Shown: piece after piece, positions 36,983-44,582 of the stretch
Layout of the letters: the number at the start of each line of letters is the position of its first letter
Position numbering within the stretch: position 1 is the stretch's first letter
Assembly (NCBI RefSeq): GCF_000317515.1
Contig: NC_019738.1
Location: 3,436,001 to 3,500,000 of the forward strand
DNA length: 64,000 nucleotides
Direction: 5' to 3'
DNA from: Allocoleopsis franciscana PCC 7113
GTDB lineage: Bacteria > Cyanobacteriota > Cyanobacteriia > Cyanobacteriales > Coleofasciculaceae
Notes under the pieces: generated by a model
Seen by the model: the letters and a program-made list of their open reading frames with translations, nothing else
Databases searched by the model: none
What the model was told of the DNA's origin: nothing
Position numbers and translations under genes: made by a program

Positions 36983-38887
36983 ATGTCAAAAACGTGGTGG
37001 AATGCTTTACTTGTGAGTCCAGTGCTGTTTGGGGGTACTCTAGCTGCCGGGGAAAGCGCACTGGGTAGCGAAACATCAACAATAACCAAACTGGTGCAAC
37101 GACCAGTGGCAGAAATTTCAGTAGCCGCTATACAGGATAATCATGCAAAAAACGCAGAAGATGAGATAAGTCAGCTCTCTACAAAACCATCCCCCGCTGC
37201 GTCTCAACCTCCTTCAGTAGCAGTGACACCGATACAGAACCTAGTAGCATCCGAGACGGCTAATGTTTTGGAACAAATCGAGCAGTATAGCGATGAAGGC
37301 GGTGCTGACTCCCTCGAGCAAGTCACCAATGTCTCTCAACTGCGGGATGTTTCTCCGGGAGACTGGGCATTTGAAGCACTGCGAAATTTGGTCGAACGCT
37401 ATGGTTGTATTGCTGGATATCCCGATGGCACTTATCGCGGCAACCGCGCCTTAACCCGGTATGAGTTTGCGGCTGGATTGAATGCCTGTTTGCAACAAAT
37501 TGAGCGTATACTGACCAGCAGTGGCGAAGGTTTTGTTACTCGTCAGGATTTAGAGGCGCTGCAACGGCTGGTGCAAGAGTTCCAAACCGAGTTGGCAACG
37601 TTGGGTACGCGGGTGGATACGCTGGAAGGTCGTGTGGCGTTCTTAGAAGACCATCAGTTTTCCACGACTACCAAGCTTCGGGGAGAAGTCAGTTTTTCTG
37701 CCAGTGGTGCATTTGGCGACGAAAAAGCAGATGGCAGTGGTGAACAGGTAGAGGATAACATTGTTCTCGACTACCGAACACGTCTGTTTTTTGAGACAAG
37801 CTTTACAGGCAAAGACTTGTTAGTTACCCGCTTGGATGCTCTAAATACCATTCCCTTCGGCCCTGGTGAAGACGATAATCCTAATGTAACTGGAACGAGT
37901 ATGACTCGGCTCGCCTTTGATGAGGGGACTAACAATAGCGTTCGGATTGGGAAGTTGTTCTATCGGTTCTCAGTGGGTGAAACGGCAGAGTCCCATGAGT
38001 CGGAAGAAGAGGAACACGGACACGGACACGGACACGGACATGGTGCTCCCGAAGGTGCGAAGCTCTCATTTGTTATCGATGCCGTTGGGGGTGAGTTTAA
38101 TGAAAACTTCGCCAACTTCAACGAATTTTTCTCGGAAGAACTCACGGGTGCAATTTCCCGTTTTGGGCGGTTCAATCCGATTTACTACCAGGGATTGGAA
38201 GGTACGGGAGCCAGTCTTACTTATAACTTTAGTGACGCACTCAGCCTATCTGTAGGCTACCTGGCACCGAATGCCAGCGACCCCAGCGAGAAAAATGCAC
38301 TGTTTGATGGTAGCTATGCGGCTATCGGGCAGCTTAGTTTCGATCTTAGCGATCGCGTGGGGTTAGGTCTGACCTACGTGCGAGCCTACTATCCTGGAGG
38401 ACAGGTGGTTGTCTCCGGGGAAACGGGTAGCGAGCTGGCAAATGTGCCGTTTGGAGAAGATACAGCCACTTCAGCCGATCACTTTGGAGTTTCTGCACGC
38501 TTTCGCATCAGTCCAGCCTTCTCGCTTTCGGGTTGGGCGGGGTTGACAAGAGCTCACGCTAAAAATGATGGGTTCAACGATGGTGTCCTGGTGAGCAAGG
38601 GGGATGATGCCACTATTTTCAACTGGGCTGTCACCCTAGCATTACCAGACTTGGGTTCAGAGGGCAGTTTGCTTGGGTTCATCGTGGGACAACCCCCGAA
38701 GGTGACTGATAATGATATCGGTCTTGAGGATGGTGACACGTCTTGGCATCTGGAGGCTCAGTATCGCTACCAACTTACCGATAATATTGCCCTTAACCCA
38801 GGTGTGCTGGTGATTCTCAATCCAGAACACAACAATAATAACGACACCATTTGGGTAGGAACCCTTCGTACCATCTTTGAATTCTAA
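36983..38887 (+). CDS. SLH-domain outer-membrane porin (iron-uptake-porin type), His-rich
   Basis: A 634-residue outer-membrane porin of the cyanobacterial SLH-OprB type. A signal peptide (residues about 1-25) is followed by one SLH domain (FEALRNLVERYGCIAGYPDGTYRGNRALTRYEFAAG region), a coiled segment (RVDTLEGRVAFLEDH), and a beta-barrel ending in aromatic IFEF. An acidic/His insertion EEEEHGHGHGHGHG near residue 345 is unusual and suggests metal binding. The ATG at 36983 with a GAGGA site is preferred to a GTG at 36980. Two Fur/Zur boxes lie upstream. A paralogue without the His run is encoded at 52495-54450. Probable metal-limitation porin; zinc is inferred from context. Confidence 0.82.
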   Translation: MSKTWWNALLVSPVLFGGTLAAGESALGSETSTITKLVQRPVAEISVAAIQDNHAKNAEDEISQLSTKPSPAASQPPSVAVTPIQNLVASETANVLEQIEQYSDEGGADSLEQVTNVSQLRDVSPGDWAFEALRNLVERYGCIAGYPDGTYRGNRALTRYEFAAGLNACLQQIERILTSSGEGFVTRQDLEALQRLVQEFQTELATLGTRVDTLEGRVAFLEDHQFSTTTKLRGEVSFSASGAFGDEKADGSGEQVEDNIVLDYRTRLFFETSFTGKDLLVTRLDALNTIPFGPGEDDNPNVTGTSMTRLAFDEGTNNSVRIGKLFYRFSVGETAESHESEEEEHGHGHGHGHGAPEGAKLSFVIDAVGGEFNENFANFNEFFSEELTGAISRFGRFNPIYYQGLEGTGASLTYNFSDALSLSVGYLAPNASDPSEKNALFDGSYAAIGQLSFDLSDRVGLGLTYVRAYYPGGQVVVSGETGSELANVPFGEDTATSADHFGVSARFRISPAFSLSGWAGLTRAHAKNDGFNDGVLVSKGDDATIFNWAVTLALPDLGSEGSLLGFIVGQPPKVTDNDIGLEDGDTSWHLEAQYRYQLTDNIALNPGVLVILNPEHNNNNDTIWVGTLRTIFEF

Positions 38888-38900
38888 AACGTTCCGGGGA

Positions 38901-38951
38901 GTAACAGGCGTTGCTGGCGAATAAGCATTTTCAGCTAGCGCTGCCTGTTAC
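38901..38951 (+). terminator. Hairpin after the His-rich porin gene
   Basis: GTAACAGGC and GCCTGTTAC form a 9-bp perfect stem around a long loop that is itself partly self-complementary. No strong T-run follows, so it is only a possible terminator. Confidence 0.35.
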
Positions 38952-39016
38952 AGCCTGCTTTCCAGAAGGTTTGGTGTTAGAAAACACGAGCAATCGATCG
39001 TTTGTTCCAAGATGTA

Positions 39017-39031
39017 TAATGATAATCATTA
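39017..39031. promoter_or_regulatory. Fur/Zur-type box 2
   Basis: Perfect palindrome TAATGATAATCATTA, 16 bases upstream of the ATG at 39047, where it would block the promoter of the three-gene operon that follows. It resembles the box at 60889-60905 almost exactly. Confidence 0.78.
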
Positions 39032-39046
39032 CCAAAAACACCATCC

Positions 39047-39817
39047 ATGATTATTGCTGTCGCTGGTTTACCAGGAGCAGGGAAAACCACTTGGATTCGA
39101 CAACAGCTAGCCATTGCCAACCAACCCGTGCAGTATTTCAGTCCGGGTTCTGACCCAGTTCCCATTGACATGACCTGCATTGCTGCTGAATTTCCTGATG
39201 TCAAAGTCCTCAAGGAAGGTGAGGAACATCAATTGTCAGACTTGGCTGGGCTTGAGTCGATTACCTACATAGAACTCGGATTTCATGTAGATTTAGCGTC
39301 AGTTGAGCCAGTATTATCGGTGTTAGATGACCTCTCAATTCATCGCGTTGCCTTGATGCCACCAAACATACAGAATACGGGATGGCACGCTTGGGCGGAC
39401 GAGGTTGTACCGGGAGTTACAGTTGAACCCACGGAAGGTAAACCAGAGCTTTGGCGTGCGCCGATTAGCGGTCAAGTTTTAGACCCAGCAAGTCTGAATG
39501 TCTTTTGGTACGAGTTGACTCAAGGAGCCTATGGCAACGTTAACCGAGTGAAGGGAATTTTTGACCTAGCTGACGGACGAGCCTTTTACTTTGATTTTGT
39601 GGCTGGAATTCCTGATAGTACCTACACCGAGTTAACTGTTCCCCGTTGGTTAGAAGGGCGTCCTCAGCGTTTTAGTGGGATTGAAGTGGTCGGGATTGAG
39701 TTGGATAAAAAAGCAATTTCTCAAACCTTAAAAGATTGTTGTTTAGCCGACGCTGCCATTCATCACTACCAACAACAAATCCAAGAATCATTAGAAGAAG
39801 ACTTAGAGGAAGTATGA
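39047..39817 (+). CDS. Small CobW-like P-loop GTPase
   Basis: A 256-residue protein that begins with a P-loop, AVAGLPGAGKTTWIRQQ, and resembles COG0523/CobW metallochaperones in overall order. It lacks the hallmark GCxCC metal motif seen in the proteins encoded at 61656 and 63587. Two adjacent cysteines (DCC) near the C-terminus and an acidic tail are present. It is first in a Zur-boxed operon; its stop overlaps the next start (ATGA). Probable role in metal homeostasis, but the missing CxCC means zinc transfer by the usual route is doubtful. Confidence 0.68.
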   Translation: MIIAVAGLPGAGKTTWIRQQLAIANQPVQYFSPGSDPVPIDMTCIAAEFPDVKVLKEGEEHQLSDLAGLESITYIELGFHVDLASVEPVLSVLDDLSIHRVALMPPNIQNTGWHAWADEVVPGVTVEPTEGKPELWRAPISGQVLDPASLNVFWYELTQGAYGNVNRVKGIFDLADGRAFYFDFVAGIPDSTYTELTVPRWLEGRPQRFSGIEVVGIELDKKAISQTLKDCCLADAAIHHYQQQIQESLEEDLEEV

Positions 39818-40623
39818 AACTTGCTGTTATCTCATGCATTCACGGTAATTACGAAGCCTTAGATGCCGTTTTATTGGATATTGATCGCCAAAACGCTGAC
39901 AAAATTTTTTGTGTGGGTGACTTAGTAGGTTACGGTCCCTATCCTAATGCCGTAGTCGAACAAATTCGCTCCTTAGATATTCCCACTGTTCAAGGCTGCT
40001 GGGATGAAGATGTCGTAGAAGGACTCAATGCCTGCGAATGCTCCTATCCTTCAGTATTAGCCGAAAAACGGGGTCGTCTTGCCCATGAATGGACTAACGA
40101 GGAAATTTACCCGGAAACACGAGAATTTTTAGCTCAATTGCCTCATAGTTTAAAAGAAGGGAACTTGTGTTTTGTTCACGGTAGTCCTCATAGCAATCAC
40201 GAATACTTGTTACCCGAATTAGATGCTTTTCTCGCCATTGAACGAGTCATTTCTACAGGTGCTGATGTGCTGTTCTGCGGTCATACCCATGTGCCTTATG
40301 TCCGCGACTTAGATGCTAGTCAACTGCAAGTCAAAGTGAATGCAGCAGGCAAGCAGCAAGAACAAACTTTTACTGCCCCTCTCAAGCGCATTGTCAACGT
40401 GGGTTCGGTCGGAGAACCGCGTCATGGGCGGCCGAATGCCACCTATGTGATTTACGACACTGATACCGAACAGGTAACTCTGCGAGAGGTCGAGTACGAC
40501 TACCAAAAAACCTGTGCTGCGATCATTGATAAAGGCTTACCTGCTATTTTTGCGTGGCGATTAGCACGAGGACTAGAGTTTGCTGAAATGGCGGATGATC
40601 CAACTCATGTGTGTGAACGGTAA
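39814..40623 (+). CDS. Metallophosphoesterase-fold protein with altered metal site
   Basis: A 269-residue protein of the calcineurin-like phosphoesterase fold (YfcE/MJ0936-like), from the ATG at 39814 that overlaps the preceding stop. The usual SDIHGN reads SCIHGN, so the first metal-ligand Asp is Cys. The usual GNHD/E reads GCWDED, losing Asn and His. GDLVGYGP, HGSPHS and CGHTHVPY remain. This mixture suggests changed metal preference or lost catalysis. Position in a Zur-boxed operon between a CobW-like GTPase and a methyltransferase supports a metal-starvation role. A more degenerate paralogue is encoded at 54490-55239. Confidence 0.72.
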   Translation: MKLAVISCIHGNYEALDAVLLDIDRQNADKIFCVGDLVGYGPYPNAVVEQIRSLDIPTVQGCWDEDVVEGLNACECSYPSVLAEKRGRLAHEWTNEEIYPETREFLAQLPHSLKEGNLCFVHGSPHSNHEYLLPELDAFLAIERVISTGADVLFCGHTHVPYVRDLDASQLQVKVNAAGKQQEQTFTAPLKRIVNVGSVGEPRHGRPNATYVIYDTDTEQVTLREVEYDYQKTCAAIIDKGLPAIFAWRLARGLEFAEMADDPTHVCER

Positions 40624-40627
40624 AGCG

Positions 40628-41329
40628 ATGACTAAAAGCCCTTTCGATTTTGATACTAATCCCAATTTTCAAGTTACTGATTATGACATCGTGGTTCGTC
40701 AAAGTATTCCGGGTTATGATGCTTTACTCAGCATGGTAACGGCTCTGTTACAGCTTGAGCTAACGGATACAGCCGATATTCTTATCGTTGGAGCGGGTGG
40801 AGGCAATGAGATCAGTGTATTAGGACAAGCTCATCCCACCTGGCAATTTACAGGTGTCGATCCGTCTGAAAAAATGCTGGCAGTCGCTCAATCAAAAGTT
40901 GAGTCGCTGAATTTAGGTAACCGTGTCGCCCTTCATAACGGTTTCGTTCAGGAACTTCCATTGCACCAATTCAGCGCAGCCACAAGTCTGCTAGTCATGC
41001 ATTTCCTGCCGGATGATGGCACCAAACTGGATTACTTACAAGCGATCGCTTCTCGTCTTCAACCCGGTAGTCCTTTCTTATTAGTCGATTTTCAGGGCGA
41101 TAAGCAATCTGAGTCATTCAAGCGGCTAGTAGACGGTTGGCAGCAACGAGCAAGAACGGCTGGCATGGAACCACAACGCTTAACTGAACTAGCTAATGGT
41201 ATCTGGCAACATCTCCACTGTATCCCAGAAGAACGAACGCTTGAATTACTGGCTCAAGCTAAATTCAAGAACGTTGTCCGTTTCTATACCGGGTTTATTT
41301 TTACAGGCTGGTTAGCGTTTGCAGAGTAA
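40628..41329 (+). CDS. Class I SAM-dependent methyltransferase
   Basis: A 233-residue methyltransferase, with the ATG at 40628 (MTKSPFDFDTNP) chosen over the upstream frame opening at 40580. Motif I is ILIVGAGGGNEISVLG, with VDPSEKMLAVA as the adenosyl acidic strand. A TSLLVMHFL region supports the fold. The substrate is unknown. It is third in the Zur-boxed operon and is followed 41 bases later by a truncated phosphoesterase-like gene. Confidence 0.75.
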   Translation: MTKSPFDFDTNPNFQVTDYDIVVRQSIPGYDALLSMVTALLQLELTDTADILIVGAGGGNEISVLGQAHPTWQFTGVDPSEKMLAVAQSKVESLNLGNRVALHNGFVQELPLHQFSAATSLLVMHFLPDDGTKLDYLQAIASRLQPGSPFLLVDFQGDKQSESFKRLVDGWQQRARTAGMEPQRLTELANGIWQHLHCIPEERTLELLAQAKFKNVVRFYTGFIFTGWLAFAE

Positions 41330-41370
41330 TTGCAGTTGGCTGAACTACGAGAATTTGTGGTGTAGTAATG

Positions 41371-41496
41371 ATGACAAACTGGGCAATTTTAAGTGGAATC
41401 GAAGGTAATTTATCCGTCTATAAAGCTGTTATAACGAATATTCAACTTAACGGTGAAGTTGTGCGGCGGCAGACAAGCTTGAACTCTCACCGATAA
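41371..41496 (+). pseudogene. Truncated phosphoesterase-like gene
   Basis: The first 29 bases and first 13 residues (MTNWAILSGIEGN) are the same as in the gene starting at 54490, and similarity continues for about 27 residues. It then ends at an attC-like element, with a stop at 41494-41496. It is a 5' remnant of a paralogue of that gene, apparently cut off when the element and its toxin-antitoxin cargo arrived. Confidence 0.75.
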
Positions 41497-41530
41497 CCTC
41501 TGTCCCGTCCGCACCAACGTAGTGTTAGGT
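41445..41530 (-). other. 86-bp attC-like structured element, copy 1
   Basis: Ends are ACTTAAC and GTTAGGT, which satisfy RYYYAAC and GTTRRRY of integron attC sites. Inside, GTTGTGCGG pairs with the CCGCACCAAC arm, with unpaired bases on one side, as in attC hairpins. It aligns without gaps to 47621-47706 (also 86 bp), sharing GCGGCGGCAGA, TTGAACTC and GTCCGC blocks and showing a compensatory pair swap. It lies just downstream of the DUF433/DUF5615 pair. No integrase gene is in the window. Confidence 0.55.
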
Positions 41531-41548
41531 GGCGACAATCACTGTTGC

Positions 41549-41902
41549 CTATCGTAGAGGGAGAAATCTTACTTGTCCTTCCCACTCTCCCTCAAGGCTG
41601 CACTCTGCAATCAGGATAATCTCCTCTATCGCCACCCCTACTGGAACACGACGGCTCACCTCAAACAACCCAGGCATACGCAATCCTGCTTGAATGCGTT
41701 GATAGGCAAAAGTTGTCATGGTAGCAACATCATGAGTCAAGACAATTCGTTCCTCTTGGGCTGCCCATTCTAAAACGGTTGGGTCATCTACTCCAGACAG
41801 ATCAACATCTTGAACACGCGCAATATCAACATCTGGGCTTTGACGAAGAACACCTCGTACAATTTGATTATTAAAATTTTCATCAGCCAGGAATCGAGCC
41901 AT
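41549..41902 (-). CDS. DUF5615 PIN-like putative toxin
   Basis: A 117-residue DUF5615 protein, a PIN-like nuclease family. The N-terminal FLADENFNN carries the conserved acidic pair, and VLTHDVATM carries the later Asp. Such proteins are usually encoded after a DUF433 antitoxin-like gene, as here (6 bases between). It probably degrades RNA when released. It lies immediately next to an attC-like element and appears to be a mobile cassette inserted into the zinc island. Confidence 0.8.
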   Translation of the reverse strand: MARFLADENFNNQIVRGVLRQSPDVDIARVQDVDLSGVDDPTVLEWAAQEERIVLTHDVATMTTFAYQRIQAGLRMPGLFEVSRRVPVGVAIEEIILIAECSLEGEWEGQVRFLPLR

Positions 41903-41908
41903 TTCAGA

Positions 41909-42241
41909 TCACCTGGACTGATCTCGCCTAGCAAGTAAGCGATCGCGTATTCCAATAGGATTAAACCGCTGTTCAGCCTCCTGCTGAATCATATTTGCCT
42001 GATGCTGGCGTTCTGCAAGATAGATATGAACCTCATCTCGGTGTCTAAGATAGTAGCCGATAACCAGATATATATCTGGCAATTGAAGTGACGGGTACTG
42101 CTCTCCTATTTCCTCAGGAGTACAACCCTCCAGAAAAGCGGTAACAATAGTGTCTAGGGTGACGCGAGTTTTGGCAACTCGTACAACTCCATAAGGATCA
42201 GTCTCTATAGGTGTAGGTTCGAGGGCAATTGCTAGAGCCAT
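41909..42241 (-). CDS. DUF433 antitoxin-like protein
   Basis: A 110-residue DUF433 protein with a winged-helix-like core: VVRVAKTRVTLDTIVTAFLEGCTPEEIGEQYPSL is the family signature. It is the expected antitoxin or repressor of the DUF5615 protein encoded directly downstream. The long basic C-terminal helix (IRDRLLARRDQSR) probably contacts the toxin. Confidence 0.82.
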   Translation of the reverse strand: MALAIALEPTPIETDPYGVVRVAKTRVTLDTIVTAFLEGCTPEEIGEQYPSLQLPDIYLVIGYYLRHRDEVHIYLAERQHQANMIQQEAEQRFNPIGIRDRLLARRDQSR

Positions 42242-42301
42242 AGACTTTACCCATCGGTTTTTAACTTATATGGTAGCAAATGCCCAAGCAGTCTGGAGCC
42301 T

Positions 42302-42439
42302 TTACAGCTTATAGGATTGCTCAATTACCTTAGCTTGAAGATTACCAAAACGCCCAATTAGTTGATCACCTCCTGTTAAATCATCGGTAGAGATGCACTC
42401 AATATCAATGAGTGTTATGAACTGCGGTTGGTTAGACAC
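42302..42439 (-). CDS. Small 45-residue ORF of unknown role
   Basis: A GTG-started frame not usually reported because it is short. The product begins MSNQPQFITLIDIECISTDD, continues LTGGDQLIGRFGNLQ and ends EQSYKL. The composition is protein-like. The pattern of a strand followed by CIxTxDLxGGDxL recalls small cyanobacterial calcium-binding-like modules, so it could be a trimmed remnant. The Gly-Gly after an acidic stretch also resembles a RiPP leader end, but no clear core follows. Ribosome binding site is weak. Confidence 0.3.
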   Translation of the reverse strand: MSNQPQFITLIDIECISTDDLTGGDQLIGRFGNLQAKVIEQSYKL

Positions 42440-42722
42440 TTGAAAAAACTCTAGAAACAACCTCGTTTAGAAGCACCTTCGTTGCTAGAATTAATCTTCC
42501 AGCTTTCTAGTTAATCTTTGCTAAAAAGCTAGAATTTTAGCTTCCTAATAAACCCTTGCTTAACCCTGAAATCATGAGCTAGATTTCAAAAATGTTTACA
42601 TCGAAAAAGCTACCTAATACTGGATGTACTTCAGTTGAATATGCAGATAGAGTCAATTTATAGGAGTCATTCGGTGGCAGTTCTCTACATTTGGGGGGAT
42701 TTCATTATCTATACTTCGACAA
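42440..42722. other. Intergenic region downstream of hlyD
   Basis: About 280 bases, AT-rich, with repeated GCTAGAATT-like words near 42484-42535 that could form imperfect hairpins. No gene seen. Confidence 0.35.
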
Positions 42723-44051
42723 CTATAGGTCTGTAATCAGCCTTGCCTTCCTTAGCAGAAATTGCAGGACTGTTTCTTCTCTGGAAATAATATCGGCTCT
42801 CCCCTCCATCCCTAATTGAATCGGACACTGACGAGTACCATAACCTAAAGAGAGGCTTTCTGGCTGAATCGTGACCTCATAAAATGAGGGCGTACCACTG
42901 ACATTAGACCTTACAGTTGCAGTCGTACCGTCTCGTTGAAGTGGGATAGCATCTGGGGAAATCGTACTCACTACACCTTGGAGGGTGCCGTAATCGGGGT
43001 AAGGACAGGCGGATACTCGCAGTTGTACGTTTTGACCGCCTTTTACCTTGCTAATGTCTTGTGATGTCACTGTTGCCTTCACAACCAACTGGGTATTACT
43101 GGGAGCAATTTGGGCGATTTCTGTACCAGGTTGCACTGTCTGACTAGAATTTCGTAAGTTCAACTTGAGGATTGTGCCGTCAGTGGGTGCAGCAATGATG
43201 GTTTGCTTGAGGTCAATTTCCACTTGTTGGAGTTGGCGGATATCCCGTTCTAGCTGGTTCTGAAGTTCAATTTGCTGCTGAATCAGGGCAACCCGTTCTT
43301 TGTTTAATGTAGCGGTGGTGGCTTCTCCCGTCGCTTTTTCTTGGGCAATGCGCTCTGATGCGATCGCTACATTAGCAGCGCTAGGATTAAGAGAGGCTTG
43401 GACACCTTCGAGTCGAGCAAGAGCTGCTTTAACTGCTTGTTGTTTTTGCTGAAATTGAAGCTGAGACACTGCCCCAGACTCTACGAGCTGTTGATAGGCT
43501 TTTAGCTCAGCATTGGCTAACCCTAACGCTGCCTCCGCTTCTTTTACGTCTGTTTGTGTGGTAACTTGTCGGTCTTGATAATCGCGTTGGTTGCGGCTTA
43601 AATCGGCTTGAGCAGAGGCGATAACTCGTTGATTGCGGTTCGTTTCTGCGGTAATTTGGCGATCGAGGGCAGCAATTTGGGCGTTCATTTGAGTGAGTTG
43701 TCGCTGAAGCTGCTGGATATTGCCTTGCAACTGGCGTTTTTGGGTTTGCAGGCGGGAGTCGTCGAGGATAGCAATAATCTCTCCCTGCTTCACCACCTGA
43801 TTTTCTTTCACTTTTATTCGCTCCACCGTGCCTTCTTTCGCCGCTTGGACAATTCGCAATTCACCCAAGGGACGGACGGTGGCTGGGGCTTTTACCGTAA
43901 CGTTGTACTTAAATAGGGCAGCAAGGATAAATGCAACTCCAACCGTGCCAACCATAAATAAGCCACCGAGGGTTGTCCATCGGCTGATAGGAGGTAGAAA
44001 TTCATCGCTAGAAGCTTTGGGGAGAACAGCCTCGTTAGAATCGTTAAGCAT
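42723..44051 (-). CDS. HlyD-family membrane fusion protein for lanthipeptide export
   Basis: Periplasmic adaptor (about 442 aa from the ATG at 44051; a TTG extension reaches 44084). One N-terminal membrane segment (GGLFMVGTVGVAFILAALF), then half-lipoyl motifs (GTVERIKVKENQVVKQGEIIAILDD), a long coiled coil rich in Gln, and a beta-barrel end domain. It would connect the inner-membrane ABC exporter LanT (45450-47555) to an outer-membrane channel. It lies 121 bases downstream of the precursor gene on the same strand, so both are probably transcribed from the Zur-boxed promoter at 44459-44510. Confidence 0.85.
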   Translation of the reverse strand: MLNDSNEAVLPKASSDEFLPPISRWTTLGGLFMVGTVGVAFILAALFKYNVTVKAPATVRPLGELRIVQAAKEGTVERIKVKENQVVKQGEIIAILDDSRLQTQKRQLQGNIQQLQRQLTQMNAQIAALDRQITAETNRNQRVIASAQADLSRNQRDYQDRQVTTQTDVKEAEAALGLANAELKAYQQLVESGAVSQLQFQQKQQAVKAALARLEGVQASLNPSAANVAIASERIAQEKATGEATTATLNKERVALIQQQIELQNQLERDIRQLQQVEIDLKQTIIAAPTDGTILKLNLRNSSQTVQPGTEIAQIAPSNTQLVVKATVTSQDISKVKGGQNVQLRVSACPYPDYGTLQGVVSTISPDAIPLQRDGTTATVRSNVSGTPSFYEVTIQPESLSLGYGTRQCPIQLGMEGRADIISREETVLQFLLRKARLITDL

Positions 44052-44172
44052 CTTGCAAGAATGACCCAGAAGAGATAGTGTCAAGTCCTCTCTGGGTCAA
44101 TAATTTAATCAATTAGCCAGCCTTGATTATGGCAATTGCATCACAAGAGATGATGCCGAAAGCAATCTAGCA

Positions 44173-44391
44173 TTAAGCAATGTCAGTCGCGATCGTGTCA
44201 GCAAAACAAGCAATCCGAGTGTGCAAGGGATTGCCACAGGGAGTACATCCCCCCGACACTGAGGAAAGATCTTCATCCGACAGTTCGATCAGTCCAACTG
44301 GATTTTCTGGCAACAGTGCCTTCTGTTCATCGCTCAAGCTGGCACGGTAGTCTTCATCTTTCCACGCACGGATAATATCGGCGTTAGACAT
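44173..44391 (-). CDS. lanA: Mersacidin-type class II lanthipeptide precursor
   Basis: A 72-residue precursor. The leader begins MSNADIIRAWKDEDYRASLS and includes ALLPENPVGLIELSDEDL, the signature of mersacidin/lichenicidin-family leaders. It ends VSGG, the double-glycine cleavage site. The 24-residue core starts CTPCGNPLHTR, has three Cys, four Thr, no Ser and one His, and ends TDIA. Thr dehydration and Cys addition would give methyllanthionine rings. The CxxC and His could also bind metal. A GGAGG site seven bases before the ATG fixes the start. Two Zur-type boxes lie 68-119 bases upstream. Confidence 0.82.
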   Translation of the reverse strand: MSNADIIRAWKDEDYRASLSDEQKALLPENPVGLIELSDEDLSSVSGGCTPCGNPLHTRIACFADTIATDIA

Positions 44392-44458
44392 ATACACCCT
44401 CCATTGGGTATGGAACTTAACTTGGCTTTTCGCCGTAAGTAAGCATAGCCGATTTACG

Positions 44459-44475
44459 AGAATGATTATCATTCT
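44459..44475. promoter_or_regulatory. Fur/Zur-type box 3a
   Basis: Perfect palindrome AGAATGATTATCATTCT (8-1-8), in the divergent promoter between the lanthipeptide precursor and the oxygenase gene. Confidence 0.78.
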
Positions 44476-44495
44476 AATGCATTATCTAAACCAAT

Positions 44496-44510
44496 GAGAA
44501 TGATTATCAA
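44496..44510. promoter_or_regulatory. Fur/Zur-type box 3b
   Basis: GAGAATGATTATCAA, sharing the GAATGATTATCA core with the box 21 bases before it. It is closer to the oxygenase gene, so each divergent promoter may have its own operator. Confidence 0.7.
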
Positions 44511-44582
44511 AACTGATGTTAGCCTCAATGGAGACATCATCATGGGTAAAATTCGATCGCACTATCACAGGCTCAAATCAGC

